Shown: positions 1-9,609, numbered from the stretch's first letter. The stretch is DNA of 23,493 nucleotides from Salisapilia sapeloensis (GCA_023334545.1 JAADVB010000263.1:1-23493), one strand, 5' to 3'. The notes: generated from the sequence alone by a model not told the origin. Numbers and translations: made by a program.

Positions 1-29
1 GAGCGTTCGAAATAAAGCTTCCGATTATT

Positions 30-248
30 TTAGAAGTTATGGACAATTATTTGGCAATCAGACACCTCATTATATTTTGCAATTTTGACAGGTTTGACAC
101 GCCCTAATAACGAAGCGCTCACTAGCGCAAGTAAAGCGAAGAGCTCATCAAGTCGAGCGACTGTTTCGCGCGCTTTTTCAAATGTGCACATTTCGAGGCC
201 GAGGCATGCCTTGAAGTCTTCACGGAGATGATTTTCTTCTGATTCCAT
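30..248 (-). CDS. Possible first exon of a truncated hypothetical gene (left edge)
   Basis: An ATG at 248 opens a 72-codon frame on the minus strand. The first ~48 residues look like a real amphipathic helix (ETVARLDELFALLALVSASLLG), with coding-like alternation of charged and leucine positions. After that the sequence becomes AT-rich (residues VKPVKIAKYNEV onward) and looks like intron. A GT donor lies near base 100 (codons for LLG followed by GTGTCA), so this is probably exon 1 of a gene that continues beyond base 1. I do not recognise the family. It could also be a chance ORF, since no downstream exon is available to test it. Confidence 0.35.
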   Translation of the reverse strand: MESEENHLREDFKACLGLEMCTFEKARETVARLDELFALLALVSASLLGRVKPVKIAKYNEVSDCQIIVHNF

Positions 249-1620
249 ACAAGAAGAACGATCGGTTGCTTTTGTACTCCTAAATTGGCAGGAAATTTAT
301 ATTGAAGTGCTCTGTTAGGTTTCCAATGGCACATGGCAAGTGGCAACACACAGTCGTATATTCTCAACGAATACGGAATTCTCCGATTTAATCACCATGG
401 GTATAATTGGAAAAGGTGAGTCTCCAATCACGTCGAAACGGTATGCAGTGCGAGCACGGCCTGAACTGAACGGGAACCATTCAGCTGATCAAGCAACATA
501 CGAAAGATGGAAGCGGGTATATACTGGACGAAGGAGGTATCTGACACCGACTAGATGAGTTTTCGTGCTCGATGACGGTTGACAGCACTTGCAAAGTCTC
601 GACAATACGTTTTGAGCAGCTTGGTGTTTACGATACCGTATGACGCAATCGAACGTAATTCAGACCGGGCGAATGCGATAAGTATTCAAGATGTGGCGAC
701 CAGACCTGAACATAGATTTAGATGGCTTTCTCGAGATAAAAGACTTTCAATCGCGTCGGAAGTTTGTCGACAAGAAAACATTAAAGAACATTTATTTTGC
801 CATGTCTTGCCCAAGTTACCATACTATTTAATTGGCTGAAAATAAAGAAAACAAATATGATTGGACAAATTGTGTTGGTCATCCAGGTTACTGTCAAAGA
901 TCGAGTTGAACTGCTGATTCAGAATTGCCTATCCAGCTTTCAAATCTCGTCTTTAAGTAGCAGCGTAAGTCAACTTCATCCAGAGGCAGATTCTTAAGGA
1001 CCAAAGGTGATGCTGGAAAGCAGCACGTATTAGGTGTCCACCACAAACAATTCCAACATTGTTATTGCTCGATCGAGTATGACTGCAGCCACCAGTGTCT
1101 GCAATCAACGCAAGTATATCAGACGATGTATCAGCTCTACGTTGATCTCTATCCGAAGCGAGTGTATGTAATCATGAATTCATCACTCCGCCTGGACCAG
1201 AGGAATCTTCAGATACGAAATTCTTGTATCTGTCAGTGTCAGCTAGACAGTAGATACACTACCACAGTTCACTCCTATCCAAATACGACTTGTCCCCATC
1301 TCACACCTATCTATAAAGCCCAAGTCCATCTCCTCACCAAATTACTCCAGCATGAAGTCACCACTCACATCCATCTGGATGTCATGAAGGCCAAGAACCG
1401 ATCTCTCATCCAACCAAACCCAAGCACTTCAACATTGCGTGCCTCTGTGTTTGAAATGAATCTCATTATCTCCAATCTTATATTTGTATCTCTGTTCTGC
1501 GCGAATGAGATTCCATGTCAGATCCACATCATACATAAACTTCGGCTGAGCTACTACGTCATACCACCATCGGGACTTGTAATCGATGTCTGTCTTCCAT
1601 GCGAAGCCAATTTTCTAGAA
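249..1620. other. Gene-poor, AT-richer intergenic region
   Basis: About 1.4 kb with no recognisable gene, tRNA or transposon domain on either strand. Several ORFs of 60-180 codons exist, but their translations are low in protein-like pattern, do not connect through plausible splice sites and match no family I know. The 3' third is rich in pyrimidine runs on the plus strand. It presumably holds the upstream regulatory DNA of the desaturase and of the left-edge gene. Decayed repeats cannot be excluded by eye. Confidence 0.5.
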
Positions 1621-1621
1621 G

Positions 1622-1635
1622 TCATTTCCTACAAA
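1622..1635 (+). promoter_or_regulatory. Oomycete-type initiator upstream of the desaturase
   Basis: TCATTTCCTACAAA, about 26-39 nt before the desaturase ATG, fits the pyrimidine-rich TCATTYY core plus CA/A-rich half of the oomycete Inr described for Phytophthora genes. The spacing fits a short 5' UTR. This is a motif match only; no transcript data were available. Confidence 0.5.
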
Positions 1636-1660
1636 TCCATTTCGTGCAAACCATTTTAAA

Positions 1661-2854
1661 ATGGTAGCTGTTCCGCCTGGTGCACAGACGACGGCCACTG
1701 AAAAAGAGCTGGCCAAGGCAGGCTTCCAGCATGTCGAAGGAGCGCCGGAACCACTGCCGCTCGAGCGACCGGAATTCTCCGTAAAGGACCTCCGTGCTGC
1801 CATCCCGCCGCACTGCTTCGAACGCTCGCTATTCACTAGTATGTCCCACGTTGTCATAGACGTGAGCATCTGTGCAGCTCTCTTCTATGCGGCGACATAC
1901 ATTGACACGCTGCAGGAGATGAGTGCCTTCGCCGTGCTCTTGTGGCCAGTCTACTGGTTCTTCCAGGGCAGTTACGGCACTGGCATTTGGGTCCTCGCCC
2001 ACGAATGTGGCCACGAAGGTTTCTCCGATTACAAATTGGTCAATGACACCGTTGGTCTCATCCTCCACTCGGCGCTCCTGGTGCCGTACCACAGTTGGCG
2101 TATCTCCCACCGCCGCCATCACTCGAACACAAACAGTTGCGAGAACGACGAAGTCTTCGTTCCGTGCTCTCGCTCGGATATGGGACCACCACCAGCGGCC
2201 GGTGATCACCTTGAGGACGCTCCGATCTACCAACTCTACTCCATCTTCTACATGCTTCTCGTAGGATGGATGCCCGGCTATCTCTTTTTCAACGCTACCG
2301 GACCGAAGAAGTACGAAGGTAAGAGCAAAAGCCACTTCAACCCGTACTCGGCCATCTACTCTCCTCGTGAACGCTGGATGATCGTCCTGAGCGACATTGG
2401 GCTCGTGGTCGCGGCTGCCGGTCTCGGCTACGCCATCAACCAGTTCGGCTTTACGGCGTTTGCCAAGTTCTACCTCGTGCCATACATGATCGTGAATGCA
2501 TACCTCGTCCTCATCACGTTCCTCCAGCACACAGACACGTTCGTGCCGCACTTCCGTGAAGGCGAGTGGACGTGGCTGCGTGGCGCTCTGTGCACCGTCG
2601 ACCGAACGTTCGGATCGTACCTCGACGGCGTCTTGCACCACATCGTGGACACCCACGTCGTCCACCACATCTTCTCCAAGATGCCCTTCTACCACGCCGA
2701 AGAAGCCACCGAAGCCCTTCGCCCTGTCCTAGGCAAGTTCTACCTCAAGGACAACACGCCGGTGCCAGCTGCGCTCTGGCGCTCCTACCGCTACTGCAAG
2801 TTCGTAGAAGACGACGGCAAGATCGTGTTCTACAAGAAAGACTTGCGCCAGTAG
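1661..2854 (+). CDS. Δ12 fatty-acid desaturase (oleate to linoleate)
   Basis: Single-exon, 397-aa membrane desaturase. It inserts a second double bond at Δ12 of oleoyl chains in the ER, feeding linoleate into the polyunsaturated pathway (arachidonate and EPA in oomycetes). All three histidine boxes for the di-iron centre are present: HECGH at residues 114-118, HRRHH at 150-154 and HVVHH at 332-336. Hydrophobic membrane pairs lie near 65-110 and 240-290. The family landmarks GWMPGYLFFNATGP and FLQHTDTFVPHF are intact, and the N-terminal half (PEPLPLE...LKDLRAAIPPHCFERS-like) is close to the oomycete Δ12 enzymes I know, such as the Saprolegnia one. The ATG at 1661 has an initiator motif just upstream. 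An ω3 or bifunctional specificity cannot be excluded from sequence alone. Confidence 0.95.
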   Translation: MVAVPPGAQTTATEKELAKAGFQHVEGAPEPLPLERPEFSVKDLRAAIPPHCFERSLFTSMSHVVIDVSICAALFYAATYIDTLQEMSAFAVLLWPVYWFFQGSYGTGIWVLAHECGHEGFSDYKLVNDTVGLILHSALLVPYHSWRISHRRHHSNTNSCENDEVFVPCSRSDMGPPPAAGDHLEDAPIYQLYSIFYMLLVGWMPGYLFFNATGPKKYEGKSKSHFNPYSAIYSPRERWMIVLSDIGLVVAAAGLGYAINQFGFTAFAKFYLVPYMIVNAYLVLITFLQHTDTFVPHFREGEWTWLRGALCTVDRTFGSYLDGVLHHIVDTHVVHHIFSKMPFYHAEEATEALRPVLGKFYLKDNTPVPAALWRSYRYCKFVEDDGKIVFYKKDLRQ

Positions 2855-2923
2855 AAACATAAGTACACAAGATTGTCATTTCCTAGTCTCTCTCTCTGTT
2901 TCCTCTATGCATGCCTACTCTAC

Positions 2924-5640
2924 CTAGTCAAACCAGCGCTGCGCTGCCTTCTTCTCCTGGTCGCCAAACAGCTCCGTCTTGTAGTTCCGGACCATAGCTT
3001 CAAACGAGTCCTCCGGCCCCTGCTTCCCACGCTTCCTCTTCCCCTTCTTCTTCTTCGGCTCAGACGCCTCCTCCGCTTCCACCGGCTCAATCGGTTGCAC
3101 AGGTTCCACAGGTTCCTCCACCTTGGCTTTCTTCGCCTCCGGAGTCCCCTCCTCATTCTCGTCCCCTCCTTCAGCCTGCTCAGCCGCTCGCTGCCGCTTC
3201 TTCTCTCGCTGTCGCTGGCCTCGACTCTGCTTCTTCTTCTTCTCCACGCCCTGAGCCTTCTCCAAGGCTCTGGCCTCCTGCCGCTTCTTGGCCGCGTCCT
3301 GCTGCCGCTTCTCACGCAGCTTGAGCTTCCCGTGGTTCTCCAAGGCAAACTCGACGATCAGCCTCGTCTTCTCTTGCTTGCCTCCCTTGCCCTTCTTCAC
3401 GCTCGACCCACCGACAGCGTACTTGGTGTACGCCGTGTTGTTATTCAACGTCCGGAGCGCAGCGAGGGCATGCGGGTGCTCTGTGAACTCGACAAAGCCG
3501 TATCCCTTGGACTTGGCTGTCTTGCCAGGCTTGACATCCTCCGTCTCGCGCACCACCTTGGCTAACTTCACTTTTACCGGCGCATCCGGTCGAGACAGAC
3601 GCAAGTCGTAGTTGACCTTCTTCTCCGACTTGTCCAATCCTTTCTCTGCTGCTTCCTTAAACACTTCCTTGAGCTGCTTCTCGTCCACCGACAGCGCGAG
3701 ATTCCGCACCGACAGACGGTACGGCGAGACAAAGTTCAAAGGGTCCTTGAGCTTCTCCTTCTTCTCCTTGACAGCGCGCTTTCGACGCTCTTGGTCGATC
3801 TTGGGCATACCAGCCAACTCCTCCTCTGTCATCTTGTTCACGTTGATCGTACCTTCGTACGCCAAGTGCAGGTTGCGCTTATCCTTGCGCTGACGAGCGA
3901 GACGGTTCTCCTCCGACACTTTGCTCGCTTCGTCCTTGGACAGGGTCGGCGTCACCGTCAGCATACGCCCATCGAGCGTCAAGGCGTCTCCATCTGCGAG
4001 AGCTGATAGCTGGAACTTGTCCTTCTTGTCCTTCTTGTCTTGCTCTTCCTGAACGCGACTCTTGCTCAAGACACGGTCGGCAGCGTCCTGGTCTTGGAAA
4101 CGGACGAACGCGACGCCACGAGAGAGACCAGAGCCCTTGTCCATGACGATGCGAGCGTACTGGACTGGACCAAAGGTGGAGAAGAAGGAACGAACGGCGT
4201 CTTCCGTCGTCTGGAACGACAGGTTACGAACGAAGACAGTACGCAGACGCTCTGCCTCTGAATCCTTCTTCGGAGCAGACTTCTCTTCCTCTTCCTCTTC
4301 CATCTCCTCATCCTCCATCTCCTCATCCTCCACCTCTTCCTCCTCGACACTTTCCATCTCTTCATCTTCCTCCTCCTTGACACTATCATCTTCCTTGATA
4401 CTGTCCTCCTCTTCCTTGATACTCTCCTCCTCTTCCTTAATACTTTCCTCTTCCTCCTTGACAGTCTCTTCTTCTGCCGTCTCCTGCCTCTTGACGTACT
4501 CGCTTTTCTTGACAGCGACATCGACGACCATCTCTCGTCCCTTGAGCTTGCTTCCATTCAGCTCCTGGACAGCAGACGCCACGACAGAAGGGTCTAGGAA
4601 CTGGACAAATCCAAAGCCTCGACTCTTGCCTAGAGCTCCCTCCTCCGCCGCATGCCGAACCACCTTGGCTTCCTCCACTTGACCAAACTTGCTGAAAACC
4701 TTCTGCAAGTCCTCGTCTTTCGTCTCGAAGTGGAGGTTGCGCACGATCAGACGCTGCCCGACGGCCTCTCGCTGCCTCTTGCCAGCCGAGAACTGATGAT
4801 ACGCTTCCACCGACAGCTTCTGGCCCTTAAAGATGTGATTATCGAGCTTCTCGACAGCTTTTTCCACGTCGCGAAGTGCTTGGAGCTGCACGACAGCGTA
4901 CTTGACACCGTTCGACAGCTCCTTCACCTCGACAGAGTCCACTGGAGCAATCTTCTTGACCTTCTTAAAGACCTGCTTCTTCTCCACGTCTGGGGCTAGA
5001 CCGGAGAGGACGATCGACTTGGATGATGGAGTGGCTTGAGCTTCCTTTCGCTCCTCTACTTGACGCAAGAACTCTCGATGCTGACGACGACGAGCGTTCC
5101 GGTCGCTCTGCTTTCCCTCCGTCTTGATCTTGGGCTCTTCCTCCGTGACGGGAGCTACTGTCGGAACAGGCTCCTGCACGTCTACAGGTTCCTCCTTGAT
5201 CTCCGGCTTAACCTCACTGCTTTCTTCTACTACGTTTGGAGTAATGACCTTTCCTCCTCGCTTCTGAGGCTTCTCCTTGGCGATTTCTACAGCGAATCGT
5301 TAGGATAAAGACAGAATCAGAAGTCGACTTATGGACGTACCGATACGCATTTTGCGTCCATCGAGATCCATTCCATTCAACCTTTCAATCGCCAACTGAG
5401 CATCCGTCGGCACAGCACTATCAAAACACTTGTAAGTCTTGTAGGCAGCAAAGCATTGGCAGTCGAGACGTACAATTTGACAAATGCGAAACCTCGCGTA
5501 TTCTGCTCATTCTTCCTCGCACCCTTGTTCTTAATGACATCCACCTTTTTCACAGGCCCGACTTCACCAAACACTTGCTCGAGGTTCTCTTGTGTAACCC
5601 CATAGGGCAGATTCCGGACGAAGACACTTGCACTCGCCAT
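2924..5640 (-). CDS. RBM28: RBM28/Nop4-like nucleolar protein with five RRMs
   Basis: Spliced minus-strand gene, about 873 aa; family members act in 60S ribosome biogenesis. Proposed exons: 5640-5470, 5428-5341 and 5286-2924. Intron 2 (5340-5287, 54 nt, GTACGT...TAG) is clear. Intron 1 is problematic: the frames meet only if a 41-nt intron is assumed or one base is out. RRM1 covers residues 1-90 (VFVRNLPYG, then RGFAFVKL, then AQLAIERLNG). RRM2 is at about 177-249 (degenerate), RRM3 265-344 (LIVRNLHFE and RGFGFVQF) and RRM4 435-532 (VFVRNLSFQ and RGVAFVRF). RRM5 is at about 610-725 (LSVRNLALS and KGYGFVEF). An acidic repeat at 356-422 separates RRM3 and RRM4. The tail is Lys/Arg-rich like a nucleolar signal. 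Yeast Nop4 and human RBM28 have four RRMs, so the fifth may reflect counting of a weak domain. It converges on the desaturase with a 69-nt gap. Confidence 0.85.
4364..4462 (-). repeat. Acidic 7-residue repeat inside the RBM28-like gene
   Basis: Imperfect 21-nt tandem units encode VKEEEE, SIKEEEE, SIKEEED, SIKEDD and SVKEEED, followed by a longer Glu/Asp/Met tract down to about base 4280. It sits between RRM3 and RRM4. Such coding minisatellites often vary in copy number between strains. Confidence 0.8.
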
Positions 5641-5817
5641 GAGGTCTATGACTTTGGGTGGTGCCCGACTCTAGCCGCTGGAACCACCGAAAGTCTTGGT
5701 TAAAGTATACTCCGATCAAGTACGACACGTACTCTTAAGAGACGCAAAAGACATGACAAGCAGCAAGCGTCAGTACAGACAAAAGGGATAGATGTATTCA
5801 TGCATTGAGTATCTAAA

Positions 5818-6398
5818 TTAGCTAGATGGGACGCCCAAAATGGCCGACATGTCAGACGAATTGTAGCCTTTGACGTCCTTGTTCTGCTGTCGCTTGCGGT
5901 AGTGGATGCGACGGGAGATGGTCACCTTGCGACTATCGGATGAAGCCTTCTTCTCCTTCCGCCGCTTGTCCTTTTTAGACTTCTTCGCCTTCTTCTTCTC
6001 CTTCCGCTCGCTCTTCTCAGATTCTTCACTGTCCTCCTCTTTGCCTGTGATATGCAACGTTAGGACCATGATTTAGACGCGATAAGCACCAGCAAAGTAC
6101 CTTGATACGACTTGTTCAGAGCTGCTAGAACGTCCGAGAAACCCTGGGACGTCTCAGACCATCCCTGCGTCTCTGCCTGTGCTAAACTGCATCCGACGCC
6201 GAGACTTTCGGACCGACGAGCGACCTTGAGATGCGAAGCCTGACCCTGGAGGTCCTTGCCGACACCTTTCCCGGCTTTCCATCCCATCTTGACAAGCATC
6301 TTGTATCCAAACTTGGACGTGTCTTCCGCCCATGCCTTGTTCTGCAGTCCACCGACAGACACCATGACCTGGCCGCCATCATCCGTCTCCCGAGCCAT
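5818..6398 (-). CDS. G-patch protein, PINX1-like
   Basis: Two exons, 6398-6101 and 6044-5818, joined across a 56-nt intron (GTACTT...CACAG), give 174 aa. A G-patch covers about residues 28-70 (KFGYKMLVKMGWKAGKGVGKD... SLGVG) and is preceded by a short N-terminus containing KAW, as in PINX1. The second exon is a Lys/Glu-rich tract followed by a conserved-looking tail ending YNSSDMSAILGV, similar to the end of plant PINX1-like proteins as I recall them. The family helps DEAH helicases in rRNA processing, and PINX1 also restrains telomerase. The frame stays open 12 codons further up but contains no ATG there, so I chose the first ATG at 6398 (GAG ATG G context); a later ATG at 6362 is possible. 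It is divergent from the mL44-like gene over 150 bp. Confidence 0.75.
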
Positions 6399-6548
6399 CT
6401 CGACGACTTGTGCTTGTGTGACTGGCGACGACACGTGCTCTTATACACAGTCTAAACAATACTACTTTCAAATATACAGTATTTAAAATAGTACCGAGAG
6501 TTTTGTTTATTAGAGAACAATGGACATACTCGCGTACATGAGCAAAGT

Positions 6549-7706
6549 ATGCTGTCAAGACACCTGCGACCACTCTTCTACACCTTGCAGCATTCTCCGA
6601 GCTGCACTAGTACGCTAGTCAAGTCTTTGCAAGCTTCGAATGGCACTAGATTCTACTCTAGTAGAGATAAAACCAAAAGTAGGCAGCTAGAGCACAAGCT
6701 GCTGAAAGCTGAAAGCTACCTGAAGCCACTGACCCACGATGACTGGCAAGTCATTCGTCCTCGTCAGATACAAGTACACGTTTCTACATTGCTATCCCAC
6801 TGCCATCATACCAACGCACCTGTATATAGGACATCAATCCACCAGCGGAGTGGCTAACGAAACTAGACCAACTACAGGAGCGCATCGGCGTCCGCTTTCA
6901 AGACATCACGCACCTCCAATGTGCCTTAATCCACCACGGCGTCCTCCCTGCAAACCAAATCGACGAATCTCAGTTCCCACATCGACTATCGAACCGCAGT
7001 CTCGAGTTCCTTGGGGACTCGATCCTTGGCATGGGTGTCTCTGCCTACCTCTTCCAGACAGAGCCAAGTTTCCAGGAAGGAGACTTGACACATGCCAAGA
7101 AGGCACTCGTGAACAACCAAACTCTATCCAAGATCTGTGTCCACGCACTTCAAATGCATGACCTCATCCTCGTCCCCGACGACTTTAGCCTCGGTCGGCA
7201 AAGTCGGAAGCCACACTACCAAAAGGGTCGAATAACCATCCAAGCAGGTGCCGTGGAAGCACTCATCGCTGCCATCTATCTAGACCAGGTGCGTACATTA
7301 TAAGAAAGAGAAAGAGGTGAGAGCTGATGTCGTTCTAGGGTCTGGAGACGTGCCTACGCTTCATGAACGACCACGTGATCCCTCCTGCGATCGAATACGC
7401 GACGGACGAAGAGGTTTGGTACGCCGGGAATAAACTCCAGGAGCTACTCCAGGCTTATGGCCTTGGTCAACCAGAATACAAGTATGTACACGCATCTCTT
7501 AAGGACAGTCGATAGCAGCTGTAACGATAGACGATAGGCAACTCCCTGCGCCGGCCAACAGCGACGTCTACAAGGTGACAGTCGTGGTGAATGGAGATCC
7601 CATTGCGACGGCCAGTGGCGGATCGTACAAGGAAGCGAGACACAATGCTGCCAGTGAAAGCTACAACTTCTTCAGCCGGTTCTTAACGGCTCCAAAGAGG
7701 TCGTAG
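6549..7706 (+). CDS. Mitochondrial RNase III-fold ribosomal protein, mL44-like
   Basis: Four exons: 6549-6773, 6830-7288, 7339-7481 and 7538-7706. Introns are 56, 50 and 56 nt, and the joined frame gives 331 aa. Residues 1-45 are Arg/Ser-rich without acids, like a mitochondrial presequence. An RNase III fold spans about 90-240 with the signature region LEFLGDSIL at 133-141 and a second helix AVEALIAAIYLDQG near 216. A dsRBD covers about 250-325 (YKVTVVVNG... ASGGSYKEARHNAA). Of the catalytic acids, Glu134, Asp138 and Glu218 remain, but the Asp normally three residues before Glu218 is Gly215, and the first Glu of the ERLEF motif is missing. Length and layout fit mL44 of the mitochondrial large subunit (human protein about the same length). 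A weakly active mitochondrial RNase III is the alternative. Confidence 0.75.
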
Positions 7707-7780
7707 AGCTCGTGTCCAGAGGCAGAGGCACTAGATAGACAAGAAAAAAGATGGCATTTGTGACTATAGTGGCATTCCGC

Positions 7781-8366
7781 TTAGAACTCAGCTTCATCGC
7801 TCGACTCGTCGTCCTCATCCTTGGCAGTGGCTTTATTCGCAGCACTCGGTTCCTCTTCTGTGTACGGCACAGCCATGGCAGCGACGGCGGCACGACGTTT
7901 CGCACGAGGGATGATGTTAGCGGTGTCTACGCCGATAAAGTCGTCTTCATTTAGCTTGACTTCGGCGTCTGAGCCAGAGTCATTCCCGTCTTCATTGTCA
8001 CTGTCGTTCGTGCGTCTCCGCTTCGCCTGATGGACGAACGTTAGGAAAGAGGTTTCAAAGGAGACAGAGGAAGTGCTTACTTTATGATCCGTCGACTCCT
8101 CTCCACTCCCGTCTTCATCGTCATTCTCGTCTTCATCTTCATCCTCCTCGTCGTCGTTATCGTCCTCGACCTTGGCTACTTTCTCCTCCTTGGTCTTTTT
8201 CACCTCCTGCTTACCATTGGTCGTTTCTTCTGCCTTGCGCTTCTGACCGACAGACTCTTCACTTATACTTTTGCTACAGAGACAAGGAAGAAGGTTAGAA
8301 CATGCATGCTTGTCGTGGTAGAATGGAAGACTTCATGCAGCGAAGGACGTACTTGTCTTCGGACAT
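7781..8366 (-). CDS. Acidic nuclear protein with a CHZ-like motif (start uncertain)
   Basis: Minimal model: exons 8366-8353, 8273-8081 and 8026-7781; introns 79 nt (branch-like TTCTAAC) and 54 nt; 150 aa from the ATG at 8366. The frame reads back without a stop for 21 more codons (APTKKRFGLAPKADEFAM), so the true start may lie upstream. A 28-nt exon at 8596-8569 joined by a 143-nt intron to 8425 would give a basic start MKKVGKARRAKQAPTKKR, but its donor is weak. The middle is Lys-rich and then almost pure Asp/Glu; a basic KRRRTND follows. The C-terminal third has DFIGVDTANIIPRAKRRAA, which resembles the CHZ motif of H2A.Z-H2B chaperones. A histone chaperone is an inference only. It converges on the mL44-like gene with a 74-nt gap. 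Confidence 0.6.
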
Positions 8367-8431
8367 GGCGAATTCGTCTGCTTTTGGCGCGAGTCCGAAC
8401 CGCTTTTTGGTTGGTGCCTGTTTTGCTATAA

Positions 8432-8763
8432 ATACATTTGACACACACTATTTGGCTCTTACAGAAAGCTATGGAAAGACATTAGAGTGTTCATTATTAC
8501 AAAACCACGGTGTATATTTAGAAACCCCACTTCAACAAGATCTTCCACAGCTCTTGACCGATGGACACCTCTTCTAGCCTTTCCAACCTTTTTCATGTCG
8601 ATCTCGTCTACTTTGCATGTATTTATACTGTCGAAAATCTAGTTTCTACTGCCCATACTACATGTCTTATCGACATGGACTAAATTTAGGACACTGGAAT
8701 CTAGTCTTATCCGCAGCAAGATCCTCTTGTACTCCAGTTTGCATATCACGAGCTAGTGTCAAG
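8432..8763. other. Divergent spacer between the acidic gene and the 181-aa gene
   Basis: AT-richer sequence between two divergently read genes. It contains the possible extra 5' exon of the acidic gene (8596-8569, minus) and a short minus-strand open stretch ending near 8518 that translates to a helical-looking segment (LERLEEVSIGQELWKILLKWGF then stop). That stretch has no start codon or good acceptor and is probably chance. Confidence 0.4.
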
Positions 8764-9367
8764 ATGGGTGGAAACGCAGGTGAAAATATTGGAGGAGGGT
8801 CGAATATCCTACGAGGTGGTAAGCGAGCGTATAACTGCAAGACGCTCGTTGGAAACTTTGTCGAAGAAACGTACCGACCGAACGCTGTCAAGGAAAAGTG
8901 GCCTGGTGGATCCAGATATGAAACTACTGCGCAGCATCAAATGCTCGAAGGCGCTGGCGTCCAAATGACGCGATATGGTGCAGGACTGAAGAAACCAGAA
9001 GACCCTCGTTTCGACTACAACCAGCTCATCGGTGCCAACAGACTATACTCGGACTTGAATTGGAAATCACTCGCACATTCTGCCCATTCGCTATCGAAAG
9101 AGGTTTGTCTACATATCTAACTAGTACACGCTTGAATGCATACTCATACAATAACGATAGCCGACGGAGTTTGCAGCACCGAGAGAACGACCATTATGCA
9201 ACATGAACGAGTCAGAGCTACAGCAATATCGCCACCGATGGACCAAGGACACGAACGACCTCAAGGTAGTCCGATATGTGACGGAAAGCTCCGCAACCCA
9301 GCAATCAGCAACCTCCTCCCGTTTCTGGAAACCTCTCACGGGTTCCAGTCCTCCATCTTTCACTTAA
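8764..9367 (+). CDS. Conserved-looking 181-aa protein of unknown function
   Basis: Exons 8764-9102 and 9161-9367 flank a 58-nt intron (GTTTGT...GATAG) and give 181 aa. I chose ATG 8764 (AAG ATG GG); the frame is open further upstream but poorly protein-like there. No signal peptide, membrane segment or known catalytic motif is visible. The protein is hydrophilic, rich in Gly, Asn, Tyr and Arg, with TLVGNFVEETYRP near residue 28 and RPLCNMNESELQQYRHRWTKDT in exon 2. Short proteins with GN(W/F)xEE-type segments occur among axonemal microtubule inner proteins, and oomycete zoospores are flagellated, so a flagellar role is a guess. The coding call itself is well supported by frame closure and codon pattern. 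Confidence 0.65.
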
Positions 9368-9581
9368 CTATGAATACACTATCATTCTCTCTCGACAGCT
9401 TCCGCTCCACCTCCAAAGCCATGTCTACATAATCCGTACAGCAGCCCAGCACCCAGTGGCCGTCAGACGTCCACGAGCCTGTCGTGGCCGCATCTGTACC
9501 TCTCCTGTACCAATCGCTGTTGAATTCGCACTTAGCGGGAGAGTAAAATTGGTTGGAAGCGCCAAAGCCATTTTGATCCAA
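9360..9581 (-). CDS. Small hypothetical ORF between the 181-aa gene and eL36
   Basis: An ATG at 9581 opens a 73-codon frame whose translation looks protein-like: three Trp and three Cys, and a segment SDWYRRGTDAATTGSWTSDGHWVLGCC with C/G-ending codons typical of this window. Its 3' end overlaps the stop region of the 181-aa gene by 8 nt. Its ATG is only 28 nt from the eL36 ATG on the other strand, leaving almost no room for a divergent promoter, and it covers a CATTTT motif that could serve eL36. It may be a real microprotein, an internal exon or a chance ORF. No family recognised. Confidence 0.3.
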   Translation of the reverse strand: MDQNGFGASNQFYSPAKCEFNSDWYRRGTDAATTGSWTSDGHWVLGCCTDYVDMALEVERKLSRENDSVFIVK

Positions 9582-9609
9582 GAGTCAATCAGAAGCACAA
9601 GTAGCAGGC

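Noticed and set aside
1126-1659. 177-codon plus-strand ORF ending one base before the desaturase ATG
   Set aside because: The translation has no family features, is biased by pyrimidine-rich runs and overlaps the likely initiator of the desaturase; most likely a chance ORF in upstream DNA.
1829-2695. 288-codon minus ORF inside the desaturase
   Set aside because: An antisense shadow of a strongly biased coding sequence; the desaturase frame explains it.
2873-3565. 230-codon Leu-rich plus ORF opposite RBM28, looking like membrane segments
   Set aside because: The Leu/Arg richness is the complement of Lys/Glu codons in the RBM28 tail, not a real membrane protein.
6399-6434. Upstream extension of the G-patch protein (SSPVTQAQVVE)
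   Set aside because: The frame is open but starts at GTG, not ATG, and is closed by a stop just above; a spliced upstream exon is possible but unseen.
8518-8594. Minus-strand helical segment LERLEEVSIGQELWKILLKWGF ending in a stop
   Set aside because: A stop lies just upstream, and there is no start codon or acceptor to attach it to a gene.
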